Source of the DNA: Porodaedalea pini
Taxonomy: Eukaryota > Basidiomycota > Agaricomycetes > Hymenochaetales > Hymenochaetaceae
Direction of reading: 5' to 3'
Length of the DNA stretch: 64,000 bases
Assembly: GCA_002794775.1 (NCBI GenBank)
Contig: NBAY01000058.1
Span: 124,001 to 188,000, forward strand
The notes under the pieces are model-generated. The model saw only the letters and a list, made by a program, of their open reading frames with translations. It searched no databases and was not told the origin of the DNA. Every line of letters begins with the position of its first letter. The stretch's first letter is position 1. Below are positions 1 to 11,189 of this stretch, piece by piece. A program made the translations under genes and the position numbers.

Positions 1-677
1 GGCCTCGGTCCACGCAGGTCCGAAATGTGGATAACTCCAGGCTCAAAGATGAGCTCCTGATTTTTCCAGTTCATCGAGGTCCGTTCTGAGTGACTGAGGT
101 ACAGAAGAGATAAGGGTATACTATACTTTACGATGCTGTAAAAACGAAGGACGGCTCATTGAGCACTGCATGGGTCTCTCATCTCGAAGAGCAAGTCGAG
201 CAACGAGCTGCAAATCCTATATTGAAGAATCGAGCATTATAGATGAAGTCGACAGCATCGAGGGATGGATGGGTTCCTGTATGACTGTCGACATCTATTG
301 AGCAAGGACCACGTTTGCATCATTCGTATGAGACTTAGAAAAAAAGTCCGCAAAATAATTCAAACTATCTGATTTAATCGAGGACAAGTCCTGCGAATCG
401 GAGCCCGTCTGACCTTGAAAATAACATGTAAGCCTGTTGATTGCAGCAGCTTGATTTTCAAATACACCTCAAGCTAGATCAAGCTCGCGCTGAAGTTTTC
501 ATTCGTTTGGTCAAGCGCCTTTATTCTAGTAGCTCTCAGCTCTATTATCGTTCCTCTTTACCTTTTCCTTCAGTCTCAAATTTGAACGGTTCTAATTAAA
601 TTCACACACCCCATTCTTGCGCTCTAGTGTCAAGCTTAACTTAAGCAGTGTCCGGACCAGGTCTATCAATCATCACT
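1..677. other. Intergenic, no gene recognised
   Basis: I see no conserved protein segment or RNA gene here. It is the region downstream of the minus-strand flavin-reductase-like gene that ends at 678. Confidence 0.5.
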
Positions 678-1946
678 TCACAACCCCGCAGCTTTCTTCT
701 GCTTCTTCTCCATGAGCGCACGAATTGCTCCCTCCTCCTCACGCCATGAAGGTCGTGCGAGCTCAAAGCCCTCACCGATGCGCGCATACCCAAGTCCTCC
801 CAAACGCGAAATGGCACGCAGCGCAGCGGTATTAACTTGCAGGCCATCCTCCGCGAGGACGGCGTGCCGAATGTGTGCACGGCGGATGCGGCCGAGGACG
901 AGCGTGTTGGTCGGGTCGGGGACGTCTGCACCTGCCTGAGAAGGCGAGATGTCGAGAAAATGGAAGAGCTGCGAGACAGCGGTGAGTGGAAGTAAGAAAG
1001 AAGACTATAACTTTGGCGTACCTCGCACTCGAAGCTCACAGCACTCTCGCGCACCCGAGGTGGCTTCACGACGTCCTGCAGATATTATGCATGCTAAATA
1101 ATGTCATGGGTGAGAAACGTGACGCGACGCACACTCGGTTCGGGCGTAAGTCCGCTCACGACCCATTCATCAATATCCGGAGGCGCCTCGACAGAAGTCG
1201 CGTTCGCAGCTTCGACGAACCTGCGACCACCTTGTTAAATGCAATAGTGTACTGGTTATAGGACACGCACGGCTCGCTAATGATGTTCACCGTAAACTCT
1301 TTGGTCACTTTGATGTTCTCTCGCGTGTCTTTGGCGCTCTTCGAGGGCAGAGTGAATGACACACTGACCAGCGGCGGGTTGTGTGATACCTGAGAACCTC
1401 GAAATCAGATTCCTACAATGCACAGAAACAAAGAGACCCACTAGAGAAAAGTAACTAGATCACCCTCGATCGTTAAACTCGGATTTATTTTGTGTCCGAA
1501 CACATATACTCACCTGAAAGGAGCGAGATTGGGCACGCCTGTCCCCGACAGCGTCGACGTAAATGCAATAGGTCGCGGTACAACCGCCGATATCAACATC
1601 TTGTAAATAAGCCTTTACATGTCGTCCAGTCATTAGCCACACATTCCTAGAATCAGTTTAGATACACGCACGGTTTCTCCATCTCGTCAAGGTTCATCGT
1701 CTTCCACCCGGCTCTCTCATCCTCCTTCCAGCGCGCACCAAGCTCTGTTGCAACACGCACCCCGTCTCCGAGTTTCCAGGCTTCATCGGGATTCTGCGTC
1801 TTACGGAACGCTGGGGAGGGGTTGAATGGCGGACGCGCGTCTGACATGCTGTATGAGGTCGAAGAGAGTCCGCGAGCGCGCACGTCCCGGATTGTGTGCG
1901 AAGATGCCCACAAGCTCGTCATCTTCGTCAGAATGCGCCTATTCAT
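678..1946 (-). CDS. Flavin-reductase-like FMN-binding split-barrel protein, copy A
   Basis: The spliced product is a protein of the flavin-reductase-like (FMN-binding split barrel) family, about 315 residues. Exon 1 (1672-1946) gives a basic N-terminus and the segment ending MEKP. Exon 2 (1514-1612) encodes the family hallmark SAVVPRPIAF followed by VPNLAPF. A 13-nt microexon (1442-1454) adds SYFSL, and the next exon (1271-1389) starts VSHNPPLVSVSF. Further exons encode the acidic linker, the segment DVVKPPRVRESAVSFECE and the C-terminal barrel half with LGRIRRAHIRHAVL, ending at TGA 678-680. The frame is open across all seven exons when the microexon is used. It is divergent from a maleylacetate-reductase-like gene across 106 bp. 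Such proteins bind FMN and may reduce flavin for a monooxygenase; the substrate here is unknown. The N-terminus could be a mitochondrial presequence, which is inference. Confidence 0.82.
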
Positions 1947-2052
1947 AGCTCTCGAACACCGTAAGGATGAGAAAGCAAGGCAGGGGCATGATAAAGCAAC
2001 GCTCGCAACATCTTTTTAGGCGCGTCCATTGTGGTCGACGACACTATCGCTC
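1947..2052. promoter_or_regulatory. Bidirectional promoter, copy A
   Basis: This 106-bp gap separates two divergent start codons. The blocks GGATGAGAAAGCA, ATGATAAAGCA and CGCAACATCTTTTTA (within 1964-2018) recur in the gap of copy C (on the opposite strand, 55811-55870) and, slightly changed, in copy B (50115-50172). Conservation between otherwise diverged spacers suggests shared control elements. Confidence 0.6.
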
Positions 2053-2805
2053 ATGGACTCCGAGCTGCACGGCTCGTATGCGTACACCGACTCGCTGAAG
2101 CGCGTATACTATGGCCCTGGCTGCCTGGTGACTGCCTTGCCGAAGCTGCTTGCGACGCTCGGCGTGAAGAAACCGCTAGTTGTCACTGGACGCAGCCTGC
2201 ACACAAAGGTACGCGCGTGACCTGTTCTTGTCCTCGACGCTCACCACGCCTACAGACCAACGTTGTCCGGAAAGTCGAAGACGTCCTGAAGTCGCAGAAC
2301 GCATATGGAGAGACGTTCTGAGAGATTGGCAAACACACACCCGTTGCTGGCATCAATGTCGGCATAGACACATCCTCTCGGTCGGGCGCAGACGTTATTG
2401 TGAGCGTTGGCGGCGGCAGTCCGATCGATGCGAGCAAAGCAATCATATACCGCCATCATGAACGTGATACGAGCAAGGAGTTCGTCCCGCATATCGCGGT
2501 GCCGACAACGTTGAGCGCAGCGGAGTACCAGGTGCGTCGCTCTTACTTACAGGGACTATGTCAGTCAAGGCGGGTATACGTAGAGAGCGGGACTGCTTCA
2601 TCTTTCACACTTCCAACAAAGTTCATCGACTTGACTGACATCGTCTCTGCACGGCTTTATCCAGGCAGCGTTGGCTGACTGCATATATATAGATCAGATA
2701 CACGAATGAAAGCGGGGACAAAGTCCGGTTGTTTGTTCCTCAGCTTGCGCCTTCTGGTGTCATCCTGGACGCGGAGCTCACCCTCGCGACGCCCGAACGG
2801 CTTTG
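2053..2805 (+). pseudogene. Maleylacetate-reductase-like iron alcohol dehydrogenase, copy A, truncated
   Basis: Exon 1 starts MDSELHGSYAYTDSLKRVYY and ends at the donor after SLHTK, as in the intact copy at 50205. Exon 2 carries the NAD-binding GGGSPIDASKAI motif, but a Trp codon (TGG in copy B) is TGA at 2319-2321. Exon 3 (YTNESGDKVRLF through ATPERLW) has lost six bases near its start. After the exon 3 donor the homology stops. The exons with the AVDHAVE motif and the metal-binding His region are missing and unrelated hydrolase sequence follows. It is a dead gene by premature stop and truncation. The family reduces maleylacetate to 3-oxoadipate in hydroxyquinol catabolism. Confidence 0.85.
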
Positions 2806-2829
2806 GTTAGTGTACTGCGCAAGCAACAC

Positions 2830-3943
2830 ACAACGCGTTATTCGTCACCTGCTTCAAGGCAGTCAAGCCGTACAAAGTTTCTCATGGGATTATGTGGAAG
2901 GTATGTACTTGTCCTCCTTTTACGTCCATCATTCTCTCATATATATTCGTACGATGTGTTCGGAGTTAGTCTTAATCCCAACCACCCGGCACTGGAGATA
3001 GGCAAGGGTGTCAACGACCTCTACCGTGACATCGACAGTGTGTCCGATATTCTCACCGAAGAAGTGAAGAAATGGGGGGACATCTCAGGCGTGGAGTGAT
3101 TCAGGATACCATGCTATTGGCAGAACAAGCTGGGCGCGCAAGTTAGGATGGGCGAGACACCCGGCGAGAGAGAGAAGATGGTTCTATTCTTCCTTGGTGA
3201 TGCATATGTTGGCCTCTCTGCTCATTCGTCATCACTGGTATCGGTCGATGGTCGTCCCGCTTACGATCATGGCCTGGACTCCTCCTATCCGAGACGTCGA
3301 GTATCGCTTAGCTGCAATGGATGCCAACTCATTCCCGTCTCAGTTACTTGACGCTCTCGCGAGATATAGCTATCTGGTGAGTACCCTCGGGTTTAGGCCG
3401 GTGAACATCGTCGTCGTTGGGGACTCAGCGGGTGCGGACCTCGCACTCACTCTCACGCGCTAACTCGTGACATATTCCGACTCGCTTGACCGTCTGATAA
3501 CTCCACCTGGTGCTCTCGTGCTCCTCTCTCCTTGGGTGGAACTCAACGCGACACACGCGACGCCTCGTTCTTCCATCTATACGAATGCTCGATCAGATTT
3601 GCTCTCTCCGCCAAAGAAGGAACCCGATTACGCGCCTGCCGTCTTGGTAGGACCATACGGTGTCGACTTTCTTGCGAACGAGTATATTTCGCCTGCGAAT
3701 AAGCTGACGCCAGATGTGAGCATCAAAGGTTTCCCTCGCACGTTCATCACTCTCGGTGATGCGGAAACTGTGGTCGACTCGATCAGTACGCTGTCGAAGC
3801 GGATGGTGGCAGACATGGGCTCGGAGAAGGTTACTACATATGTAGGGAAGGATGCGCCGCATGACTTCGTCGCATTCGAGTTCTTCGAACCGCAGCTAAC
3901 TGAAGGTGCGATTGCCATTGGCAAATGGATCGAGGCTCTTTGA
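2830..3943 (+). pseudogene. Alpha/beta-hydrolase (hormone-sensitive-lipase type), degenerate
   Basis: The 3' part is clearly an alpha/beta-hydrolase-3 protein. It has the nucleophile elbow GDSAGADLAL (about 3420), LLSPWVEL, a late GDAE..VD acid segment and a DAPHDF segment with the catalytic His (about 3850), ending IGKWIEAL at 3943. The oxyanion-hole region reads FFLGDAYVGLSAH where the family has a HGGG-like motif. A TAA at about 3463 interrupts the segment after LALTLTR. Upstream pieces (CYWQNKLGAQV at about 3110 and GVNDLYRDIDSVSDIL at about 3010) look like the family N-terminus split over exons. The first exon is joined directly to the truncated reductase of copy A. With a stop and a damaged HGG motif it is unlikely to be active. 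Confidence 0.75.
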
Positions 3944-4952
3944 AAAATTCCCTGTCCGTGTATTATCGCCCTAGTTTGTGTAGATTATTTATCTTTAATG
4001 ATTTTATATGTATGTCGACCGAAACACGAGGGTTTCAGGAGAATGAAGAAGGTGCTGTGATCTAACCAGACATACACAGATCAATCAAGAGTAAGATGCT
4101 CCTGCACTCTGAGTTGTCGCAGGCTCAGTGCTACGATTCCGCAACGTCCTGACGTGCTATGAGGTTGAAAGAAAGTACAGAGCCTACGCAACATGACATT
4201 ACATTTCACACCGCTGCAACTGCAATTTGAGACAGTGTGGATTGAAAGGTAGCATAAATGAGAATATGGTTCCAGAATCTATAGCTTGAGAGATTATGTC
4301 GCAACAATCACATTTATATGCTGGAATGCGTAGGAAGAATCTCGAGCATATAGAACATTTCAGGTCATGACAATTTGTCCCCTTCGCCAAACTAATACCG
4401 TCCTAGTAGTTTCTCTAGATCAGAATAAAATCCCATTCAAACATCCTCTAGGCTGCAAGCAATGAGTAGACACGGTATTTTATTGCAAGTTTCGAGAGCT
4501 GCACTCCAATTAGTATGACTTGGCGCTGCATTTGCCCTTCCAATGTGAGCTTGCATTAAGAGCGGAGGATTCAAGTTCAAGTCTCGTATGCTTGCCTAGA
4601 GTGACATATGCCAGTTCCACTAGTACTAGTGTTTACCCCTAGCCTGATTTTTAGATACCTGTTTGCAGTCAGATTCGATTTTAGATGAAAGAATGGATGC
4701 CTTTTTTGTTTTGATTCGTGTTATAGTACCACTGCAATATCACCATCTACAGCAAAGGCGGTTTGCTATGCAGCTACAGGTCGAAGATACAATATGAATT
4801 TGTGGCGGCACGTAATTCTTCAGCCAGAAACAAAGTGCCATAGATAGCAAAATGAAAGATATCGCAAACGGTATAAAACCAGCAAACAGCTCCTCTATCT
4901 TTTTTCCAATCAGCAGCAGACTATCACTCACTTTCATACTTGCAAATCGACA
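3944..4952. other. Intergenic, no gene recognised
   Basis: AT-rich sequence with only short random frames. A possible TATA-like stretch and pyrimidine-rich leader precede the ATG at 4953. Confidence 0.5.
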
Positions 4953-6107
4953 ATGCCAGATAATCCAAAGAAGAGAACATCCGATTCAACAAAAACAAAA
5001 GGGAGTAAAGAGAAGAGAAGTCGTAGATCCGGACTGAGAGCGCAGCTAAAGCATACTACCGTTGATGATTGGAAAAAACTCACTGGAGACTTCGAAGACA
5101 ACCAGCTCGCCAGGCTCGCCAAAAGTATGTTGCAGTGAAAATTCTTAATAGGCCCATTGCTCATGGTGCCCATATCGTCTATCCGCGCCATCCAGAGGTG
5201 GTAGGGAAACCGGTTTTGAGTTTATCGTGATCTACTACCACACGCCCGTAACAAAGTTTGCCGCACACCGTAAGGTCGGTCATGCTGACATGTGCACCAT
5301 TAAATGTACGTACACCTCTTCTGATCCATCCTTCTCGAACCTGCTATTTATTTTTAATTCCTCCTTTTCATCCTCATCAACTCGGACAGTCACGATGGCG
5401 CAGAGAGGAGAAGTTTTCGAGGTCGCGATAGGTCATGGCAAGACCATGAGGGATGCCGCGCTGGCCTGCCGGGGCGGTCTCGTGGAGTACTACAAGGAAA
5501 GGATTAATACTGTGAATGGATTGTTTTCGCATATGCAAGAGAGTTATGAATCCGTAACTACAGAGCTTCCAGATGGTTATCCACATGATCACGAATGGTT
5601 ACTACTCACCCCGGACTTCCGAGAAGACGAACAGATCGCCGAGCTCGCCAAAAGTATGTTCCAGTAGAACTTCCTAATAGGCCCATTGCTCATGGTGCTC
5701 ATATCGTCTATCCCCACCATCCAGATGTGGGAATACATACTTTTAAAGATCTTGCAATCTTTTACCACATCACCCCTAAGCAAACTGTCCCATGCTCTGA
5801 CGGAATAGCAATTGAACAACCTGAATTATATGCCATGACTTGTATGTACACTGAGTCACTGACGTATATGCCTCCTCTGATCCCTCCTTTCCGTTCCTGC
5901 TACTATTTATTTTTTACTGCTCCTTTTCATTCTCATCTTCATTGACCAGTCAAAAGAAAGGAAGCAAAACAGGTCTCGACTGTCGCGGTGAGCCAAGCCA
6001 CGTGCATGAAGGATGCCGCACTGGCTTGCCGGCCCGGTCTCGAGAAGCATTACACGAAAAAGATGTTGGATAGATTGTTTTTGCATATGCAACCTACAGA
6101 GGAATAG
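4953..6107 (+). CDS. Unrecognised gene with two tandem internal units
   Basis: I do not recognise the family. Two similar units follow each other. Each has a segment ending in ARQKYV followed by NRPIAHGAHIVYP (5125 and 5665), and each is followed by an intron-like pyrimidine tract and a segment with DAALACR.GL (5450 and 6010). The last ends FLHMQPTEE, stop 6105-6107. The exon before each ARQKYV segment appears to end at a CTCAC branch point and an ACCAG/AACAG acceptor. Unit 1 is frame-disrupted after YPRHPE, where it has a net 2-nt length difference from unit 2. Unit 2 is open. The N-terminus is very basic (KKRTSDSTKTKGSKEKRS). A third, eroded copy lies at 10037. It could be a functional gene using mainly unit 2, or an expanding and decaying family. 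Confidence 0.45.
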
Positions 6108-6380
6108 AATATAAACTGGGATAGTATATGTAGATGTAATGAAAGGGGTGTTACTTATTTAATGTATGAGACACTTACCTCAGTCTTGTAGGTGCCCTTA
6201 TGTGGCTACACATCATATAGATATTCATCATGATCTGTGTGATTTAGCCAATGCATAATCAACTCAAGGCTCCTACATCGTGACCATTACAAGTACTGCT
6301 TTTCTTTGCCTACTTGGGGTTCAAGCATCAGCTCCATCACCTCTCTAAATTTAAGATATAGCATCCCCTCCAAGCTTATT

Positions 6381-9300
6381 TACAGCCGTTTTCATAAGTC
6401 CTGCGACACATGCATGTCACGTGAAATGAGCTGCAGCTCAGCCAAAGTATCGAAGAATTAGAATGAATGCCTATTTTCTCTGTGAATTCTGCACAGTACC
6501 TGCTCATTAAGTACTCAAAAAAAAGGCATGGTTCTCAGGAGAAGAAATATGTAAAATAGGGAGCAATAAATTGACTGTGTAGGTAGGTGGAGATCAAACA
6601 AGTGCAGCTGGTCTGTTCTCTCACCCATTTCCACTGAGATTCAAAAATTATGGCTCCCCTACATCTACCTATAAAATTCTTTCCTGTATCTGTAAATTAA
6701 GTATATGACTATACCAACATCTCCTGAAAGTTTGAAGCCAATCCATTCAGTATTCATGGTCCAGCAGCAAGATTTGTGTTCCACTTCAAGCTCTTTCCAC
6801 CCTCCTTTTCTCACAACAGGTCTTGCAGAGTAGAACACAAATCTTGCTGCTGGACCATGAATACTGAATGGATTGGCTTCAAACTTGCAGGAGATGTTGG
6901 TATAGTCATATACTTAATTTACAGATACAGGAAAGAATTTTATAGGTAGATGTAGGGGAGCCATAATTTTTGAATCTCAGTGGAAATGGGTGAGAGAACA
7001 GACCAGCTGCACTTGTTTGATCTCCACCCACCTACACAGTCAATGTATTGCTCCCTATTTTACATATTTCTTCTCCTGAGAACCATGCCTTTTTTTTGAG
7101 TACTTAATGAGCAGGTACTGTGCAGAATTCACAGAGAAAATAGGCATTCATTCTAATTCTTTGACACTTTGGCTCTGACGCGGCTCACTTCACGTTGTGG
7201 AGATCCCGATGCTGCTGGCCTCAGAATCGGCTCTATTAGGTTCGACTCAACTCAGGACAGTCTTACAAGTATCCCCGACGCATTTCAGGACACTTTCAGT
7301 GTTTGGCAGGATTAACTCGATGCATACAGCTTGGTTCTGCACCAGTGAGCCACCAAAGTCTGTTTTTGGTCAGGTCTGGTATTGTTCTGAGCCTCCCAAA
7401 GCTTAATTTCTCATGTGCCTGAGTTCTGGCTCCGAGCTCCGGCTATTTGGTGTTGTTTGGCTAGAGCCTCCGGTCTGTCTTTGTGTCCTTTGTACGCCGC
7501 TCAGAGGCTCAACCCTCTGTCGGTTATTTAAACACTCATGTAAATGTCTCAAAAATACAAGTTTAGTTCCCCCGAGTCAGTCCCAGTCTTTAGTTCTTGT
7601 CTCCGTTGCCGTTCAGTGTTGTTCCGTCCGTTCCGTCTCGAGTCCCGTTTTCGGCCAAATCTTGCTTTCGCTATATCGCCCTCAGTTCTTAACCGATTCT
7701 CGAGCTCTCTTCAGATTCGTAATCTCCTCAAAAATCGCTTTCGAATACTGTCTTATCCTGCACGATTCCGAGCCCGCATCATAGAGCTACGAAAATAGCT
7801 TTTGGTTCCGGGAGTTCCATGCGTTCCGCCAGCCACAACCAGTGCAACTGCCATATCTCCGTCAATTCTGTACCGCTGTCGTATGCCAAAACTGTTTGAC
7901 TATTCAAGACTAGCCTTACAACACATGGATCAGATGGCCATTATTCAAATATTAAATTCTAGTCGCTTAGAATTCACATGGCAGAATTACCCCAGATCTC
8001 AGAAATTTTAATTAATTCAAAACAATTCATCGCTAACCGGGGGTATTAACCACTGCAAGGCACTAGAATGAAGGTACCAAATAGGCAATATAAATCTAGA
8101 TACATGGCAAGGTCCCCGATCAAATTAAACCAAAAGAAAATATGAAAGTTCAGAAGACAAATAGCTGAAAGTAATAAATTACTCTGTTATCATGCATATT
8201 GTTGCATGGATATGTCAGCATTCCCACTGAAGTTTATGTAATATTATGGAAGGGAATAACAAGGAATAACAGATGCAAAACAATGGAAAAGCCTAGATCA
8301 CATTCACAATGAATCTAGAACTTAGAGGATCTAGGTTTGGATCACTCTCTAATGGAAATTGGGAAGGGATCTAGGAAACAAAGAAAGGCTGTGCATAGAT
8401 TTGATTGGTTCAGTCTAGAACACAGTAGAATTCTGGCTTAAAGTAGGCCAGAAACATATGGAAAGATCTAGTTATGGGAGCTAGAATATGTTGGAATGTA
8501 CCAGAACATTTTGGTGGTGGTCTGGAATGATATGTAAAGGTTGAGAAGGTTCTGGAACAAGTATGTCCAGACTTCTAGACCTATTTATAGAACACAGAAA
8601 ATAGTATAAAGGAAGGGCCTCAGAGCTGCTAGCAGAGGGAGGGAGATGGAAAATTCCCCAATAAGACAGACAGCTAAGTGAATTGTCACCCAAGAGAGAT
8701 ACTCACTGGAGTATTCTAATAAGGTAATTCTCAGCTAACTGACAGCAAACTAACCCTCTATAGCTAGCTAGTGACCAGGTCCAACCTAATTAGCCAAACT
8801 CAAAACCTAAGTGTGAAAATCAGCAAGTAGTTGCTTGAGTTAAGGAAATTCAAGTATTCAGTAAAAGAGACTCAGTGAAAGTCTAAAGTAAAAGCTGGAA
8901 ATCCTTGGTGGATTACTCAAGATCTTCAAGAAAGGAAATTGGTAAAGTGAATTAGGATATCTTAAACTGCTAACTTTTACAGGTTACAATCTATCAGTAC
9001 AAGAAATCAAAATCCCTAGTAAAACGAACAACTGGGAAAAGTTTTGACTTAACGACTAGTCCATTCAACCCCAGTGGAACTGCAATCAACAAGATTCACT
9101 ATTTGATCTTACTTGCAGTACCAGCAAGACACCGCATCTCGAGATCTTTTCAGATTCAGAATCGTCTCGACGAATCGTTTCGACTACTGTCTTCACTGGC
9201 AAGTTTCCGAGCCCGGGTTGTCAAGATCGTAGTCGCTCTTTGTTCTCCGACCGCATTTAGGCACATTTTGCGGGTCATCCTTTGTACTCACGTCCTCGAG

Positions 9301-9484
9301 TCGACACCTAGCCCTGAGTATTCCCCTACACTTCCCTACACTTCCTGACACTATCCCCTCCATCAGACATGTTAGAGTGAACCCCCAGTGGCCGAACTCA
9401 ACCAGGTCTGAGTCTGCCAGTAGACTGTACCATCACCTTTCAATGTGACATGCATGTGTCGCAGGACTTATGAAAATGGCTGTA
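6381..9484. mobile_element. Foldback/TIR element 1 with long inverted arms
   Basis: The left arm runs from TACAGCCGTTTTCATAAGTC (6381) to about 6783. After a spacer of about 47 nt, its reverse complement runs from about 6831 to 7193 and, after an insertion, from 9436 to the matching end GGCTGTA at 9484. Arms are about 400 bp and nearly identical, so the sequence would form a large hairpin. No transposase frame is seen. No target-site duplication is obvious at the outer ends. The same arms recur at 10708-10743/37005-37198/43506-43708 and 48375-48829. Confidence 0.75.
7194..9435. mobile_element. 2.2-kb insertion of unknown class inside the foldback right arm
   Basis: The right arm is colinear up to about 7193 and resumes at about 9436, so everything between is inserted. 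The insert begins TGTGGAGATCC and ends CACCTTTCA, and flanking ACGT/ATGT could be a decayed duplication. Two stretches inside (about 7690-7800 and 9130-9240) resemble each other, both with a TTCGAATACTGTCTT-like core and CCGAGCCCG. No transposase, reverse transcriptase or host gene is recognisable. Confidence 0.4.
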
Positions 9485-10036
9485 AGTACTCAAAAAAAAG
9501 GCATGGTTCTCAGGAGCAGAAATATGTAAAATAGGGAGCAATACATTGACTGTGTAGGTGGGTGGAGATCAAACAAGTGCAGCTGGTCTATTCTCTCATA
9601 CAGTTGAGAAGAATTTTTCCTGGGGGCTGGGGGGCTTGCAGAAACAGAGGGGATTTGTGTGTTTTAGGCATGCACCAATTCAGCACATCTACCTCACAAT
9701 ACATCTCAAATCAGTCTATAAATTCATAATAGACTAATACTGGAATTCTGGGCTGGTCTGGAGCACTGTACAGTGAAATCTGAGTGGAGGAAAAAATGAA
9801 CAAGGGAAATGGGTTCAAAAACAGCATTTTCACTGTTTTGGACTCCAATTTTGACTATTTCTTATCACTCTTGTTGAAATATGAAAGATGAGATAAAAAA
9901 ATGAATTTATCAACTTAGATGACACAAAAATGTCAACTTTTGGTTGAGATATGAAAACATTTGTGTTTTGAGGCTCTTGTGGCACAAAAATCAGTGAAAT
10001 CACATGTGACAATACTTCTGAAAAGGGCAGTAACAG
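9485..10036. repeat. Partial foldback arm plus unassigned sequence
   Basis: Bases 9485-9602 match the interior of the foldback left arm, starting at AGTACTCAAAAAAAAGGCAT. The rest (9603-10036) is AT-rich and matches nothing else in the window. It ends exactly at the AACAG acceptor preceding the duplicated exon at 10037. Confidence 0.5.
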
Positions 10037-10463
10037 GCCCATTGCTCATGGTGCTCATATTGTCTATCCCCACCATCCAGATGTGGGAATATGTACTTTC
10101 AAAGATCTTGCAATCTTTTACCACATCACCCCTAAGCAAACTGTCCCATGCTCTGACGGAATAGCAATTGAACAACCTGAATTATATGCCATGACTTGTA
10201 TGTACACTGAGTCACTGACGTGTATGCCTCCTCTGATCCCTTCTTTCCATTTCTGCTACTATTTATTTTTTACTGCTCCTTTTCATCCTCATCTTCATTG
10301 ACCAGTCAAAAAAAAAGGACCAAATCAGTTCTCAACTGTCATGGCAAGCCAAGGCATGTACATGAAGGATACTGCACTGGTTTACTGGCCCAGTCTCAAG
10401 AAGCAGTACACAAAAAAGATGTTGGATAGATTGTTTTTGCATATGCAACCTACAGAGGAATAG
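10037..10463 (+). pseudogene. Third, CpG-depleted copy of the repeated-unit gene
   Basis: This duplicates 5681-6107 almost colinearly: the GCCCATTGCTCATGG exon, the intron, and the final exon ending HMQPTEE and TAG at 10461-10463. Upstream exons are absent. Nearly every CpG of the copy at 5941-6107 is TpG or CpA here. A run of A residues replaces AAAAGAAAGG at the start of the last exon, disturbing the frame. The duplication continues into the start of the foldback arm at 10708, so gene tail and arm were copied together. Confidence 0.75.
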
Positions 10464-10743
10464 AATATAAACTGGGATAGTATATGTAGATGTAATGAAA
10501 GGGATGTTACTTATTAAATGTTAGAGACACTTACCTCAGTTTTGTAGGTGCCTGTATGTGGCTACACACCATATAGATATTATGCATGATCTGTGTGATT
10601 TAGCCAATGCATAATCAACTCAAGGCTCCTACATCGTGACCATTACAAATACTGCTTTTCTTTGCCTACTCAGAGTTCAAGCATCAGATCCATCACCTCT
10701 CTAAATTTACAGCTATTTTCATAAGTCCTGCGACATGTGTATG

Positions 10744-11186
10744 TGTTAGGTAGGAGTCTGGGAGATGACTCAGACTGGGCAGGCCTCGGCTGACTGTCAT
10801 CTGGGATATGCTATAACTTGAGCAGGGACTCGGGACATGCTTACTCAGGCTAGGTCGTTGCAGAGGTAAGAGGATTAATACAATATACTCTACTACAGGG
10901 GGGGGATGCGGTCTCACCTAGGTCATCACGGAGGTAAGAGGAAAAGCAGAACAGGTGTTCAGATGCAATTCCTCTTCCTTATATACAGTGATCACCTCAT
11001 GAGAACCAGTTGCCCAATTGTCTAAGATTACATAAAGGAGCAGAATGAAACAAATGAAGGTCAGGTGCAAGGGGGTGTGGGAAATGATTGAAAAGACAGT
11101 AGAATATAATGGAAAGGGGGTAATTAAAAATAAAAGGAATGGTAAAGAGGAGAATAGAAGAAAAGGTGAAAGTTTGAGTTCTAACA
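10744..11186 (-). repeat. E1 3' LTR
   Basis: Bounded by TGTTAG and CTAACA and preceded on the minus strand by a purine-rich tract (GAGGAGAGGGTAA). It holds a minus-strand TATATAAGG promoter motif. Confidence 0.85.
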
Positions 11187-11189
11187 TTA

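Noticed and set aside
1271..1454. Flavin reductase copy A as a frameshifted pseudogene
   Set aside because: The apparent frame break disappears when a 13-nt microexon (1442-1454) with proper AG and GT borders is included.
4555..4610. tRNA-like B-box stretch (AAGTTCAAGTCTCG)
   Set aside because: No matching acceptor stem, anticodon loop or A box could be folded around it, so it is not called as a tRNA or SINE.
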